From positions 1-12,594 of the forward strand of contig JAZDLC010000220.1 in NCBI GenBank assembly GCA_043802345.1: a stretch of DNA of 12,594 nt. Reading direction: 5' to 3'. The notes below the pieces were generated by a model. The model was given only the letters and a program-made list of their open reading frames with translations, did no database searches and was not told the DNA's origin. A program made the translations under genes and the position numbers. Shown here piece after piece: positions 12,268 through 12,594 of the stretch (positions are counted from its first letter, which is position 1; the number at the start of each line of letters is the position of its first letter). The stretch comes from JAZDLC01 sp043802345. GTDB taxonomy: Bacteria > Planctomycetota > B15-G4 > JADJEK01.

Positions 12268-12594
12268 TCAGCGACTCATGTCGATCGGCGCACCCTGCGC
12301 GTCGGTCACTCGCACGCTGAAGGACCAACCTCCTCCGGACTGGCTGACCTTGACCAGCAGTTCATTCGGGCCGGCACGAAAGGTCACGGGAACCCCGTCC
12401 TGGTCGATGGTCAGGCCTCGATCGACGAGGTTCCGGTGGACCTGCCGCCCGTTCAGCCAGACCGCGACGCCGTCGTCGCTCCCGACCTTCAGCAGCCCGG
12501 AGCCCTCTTCCACCTCGAACTCGCAGTAGGCGTAGGCGGTGGCGCGCTCCACGTTCTGGAAGACATCCTCTAGCGGAACGCTGCCCTCGAATTC
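12268..12594 (-). CDS. C-terminal end of a protein with a PA14-like beta-sandwich module (partial)
   Basis: The frame is open to the window edge with no stop, so only the last 108 or so residues are seen. They read as a beta-sandwich module: a YAYCEFEV strand, then KVGSDDGVAVWLNGRQVH, a DQDGVPVTFRAG strand, a NELLVKVSQ strand and a final WSFSVRVTD. The GSDDGVxVWLNG pattern recurs at the C-termini of secreted hydrolases, sulfatase-like and other large bacterial extracellular proteins, where it probably binds carbohydrate or packs against the catalytic domain. The main domain lies outside the window, so overall function cannot be named. No regulatory link to the redox operon is visible. Confidence 0.75.
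   Translation of the reverse strand, partial: EFEGSVPLEDVFQNVERATAYAYCEFEVEEGSGLLKVGSDDGVAVWLNGRQVHRNLVDRGLTIDQDGVPVTFRAGPNELLVKVSQSGGGWSFSVRVTDAQGAPIDMSR

Noticed and set aside
12589..12594. Window ends exactly in GAATTC (EcoRI site)
   Set aside because: Could mean a cloned restriction fragment, but a 6-base match at the end can be chance and the left end has no such site; no biological claim made.
1..12594. CRISPR arrays, transposases, tRNA or rRNA genes
   Set aside because: I looked for spaced direct repeats, transposase-like frames with terminal inverted repeats, and tRNA cloverleaf or rRNA signatures, and saw none.

Overview
The window looks like a piece of chromosome from a GC-rich, Gram-negative, probably uncultured bacterium. 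A lipoprotein signal peptide with an outer-membrane-type +2 residue, a GspG-like pseudopilin, a kinesin-light-chain-type TPR protein and a heterodisulfide-reductase-like redox module fit candidate phyla or deltaproteobacterial-type lineages. No marker gene fixes the phylum.

Left part (1-5979). Positions 1-312 hold no gene I can support. An MFSD1-like major facilitator transporter runs leftward (313-1752, TTG start with a strong Shine-Dalgarno). Divergently, a rightward set follows: a type II secretion-like pseudopilin (1899-2432), a TPR lipoprotein that ends where a CHAT domain would be expected (2603-4453), a radical SAM protein with a short SPASM-like tail (4417-5403) and a stand-alone receiver protein (5515-5979).

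Right part (5987-11678, leftward). This is the most interesting region. In transcription order it holds an Rrf2/IscR-type regulator with a cysteine cluster, an atypical macro-domain protein, a DsrM/TmcC/NarI-like membrane cytochrome b, an HdrD/DsrK/TmcB-like iron-sulfur protein fused to a C-terminal response-regulator receiver, a histidine kinase with two PAS domains each carrying the same four-cysteine pattern, and a receiver-only protein. The macro, cytochrome and iron-sulfur genes are translationally coupled (1-nt gap, then a TGATG overlap). A perfect 15-bp hairpin separates the iron-sulfur gene from the kinase gene. The Rrf2 gene has a candidate promoter overlapped by an inverted repeat.

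Divergent from Rrf2, another receiver-only protein (11811-12203) has an ideal Shine-Dalgarno. The window closes with the C-terminal end of a leftward gene (12268-12594) encoding a beta-sandwich accessory module.

Working model (inference): a membrane quinone/thiol electron-transfer pair (cytochrome b plus HdrD-like subunit) is tied to a phosphorelay. A cysteine-PAS kinase would sense redox state and phosphorylate receivers, one of them covalently attached to the electron-transfer enzyme. None of the four receivers here carries a DNA-binding output; the only transcription factor seen is Rrf2. The close similarity of the stand-alone receiver at 5515-5979 to the receiver fused to the enzyme links the rightward and leftward halves of the window.
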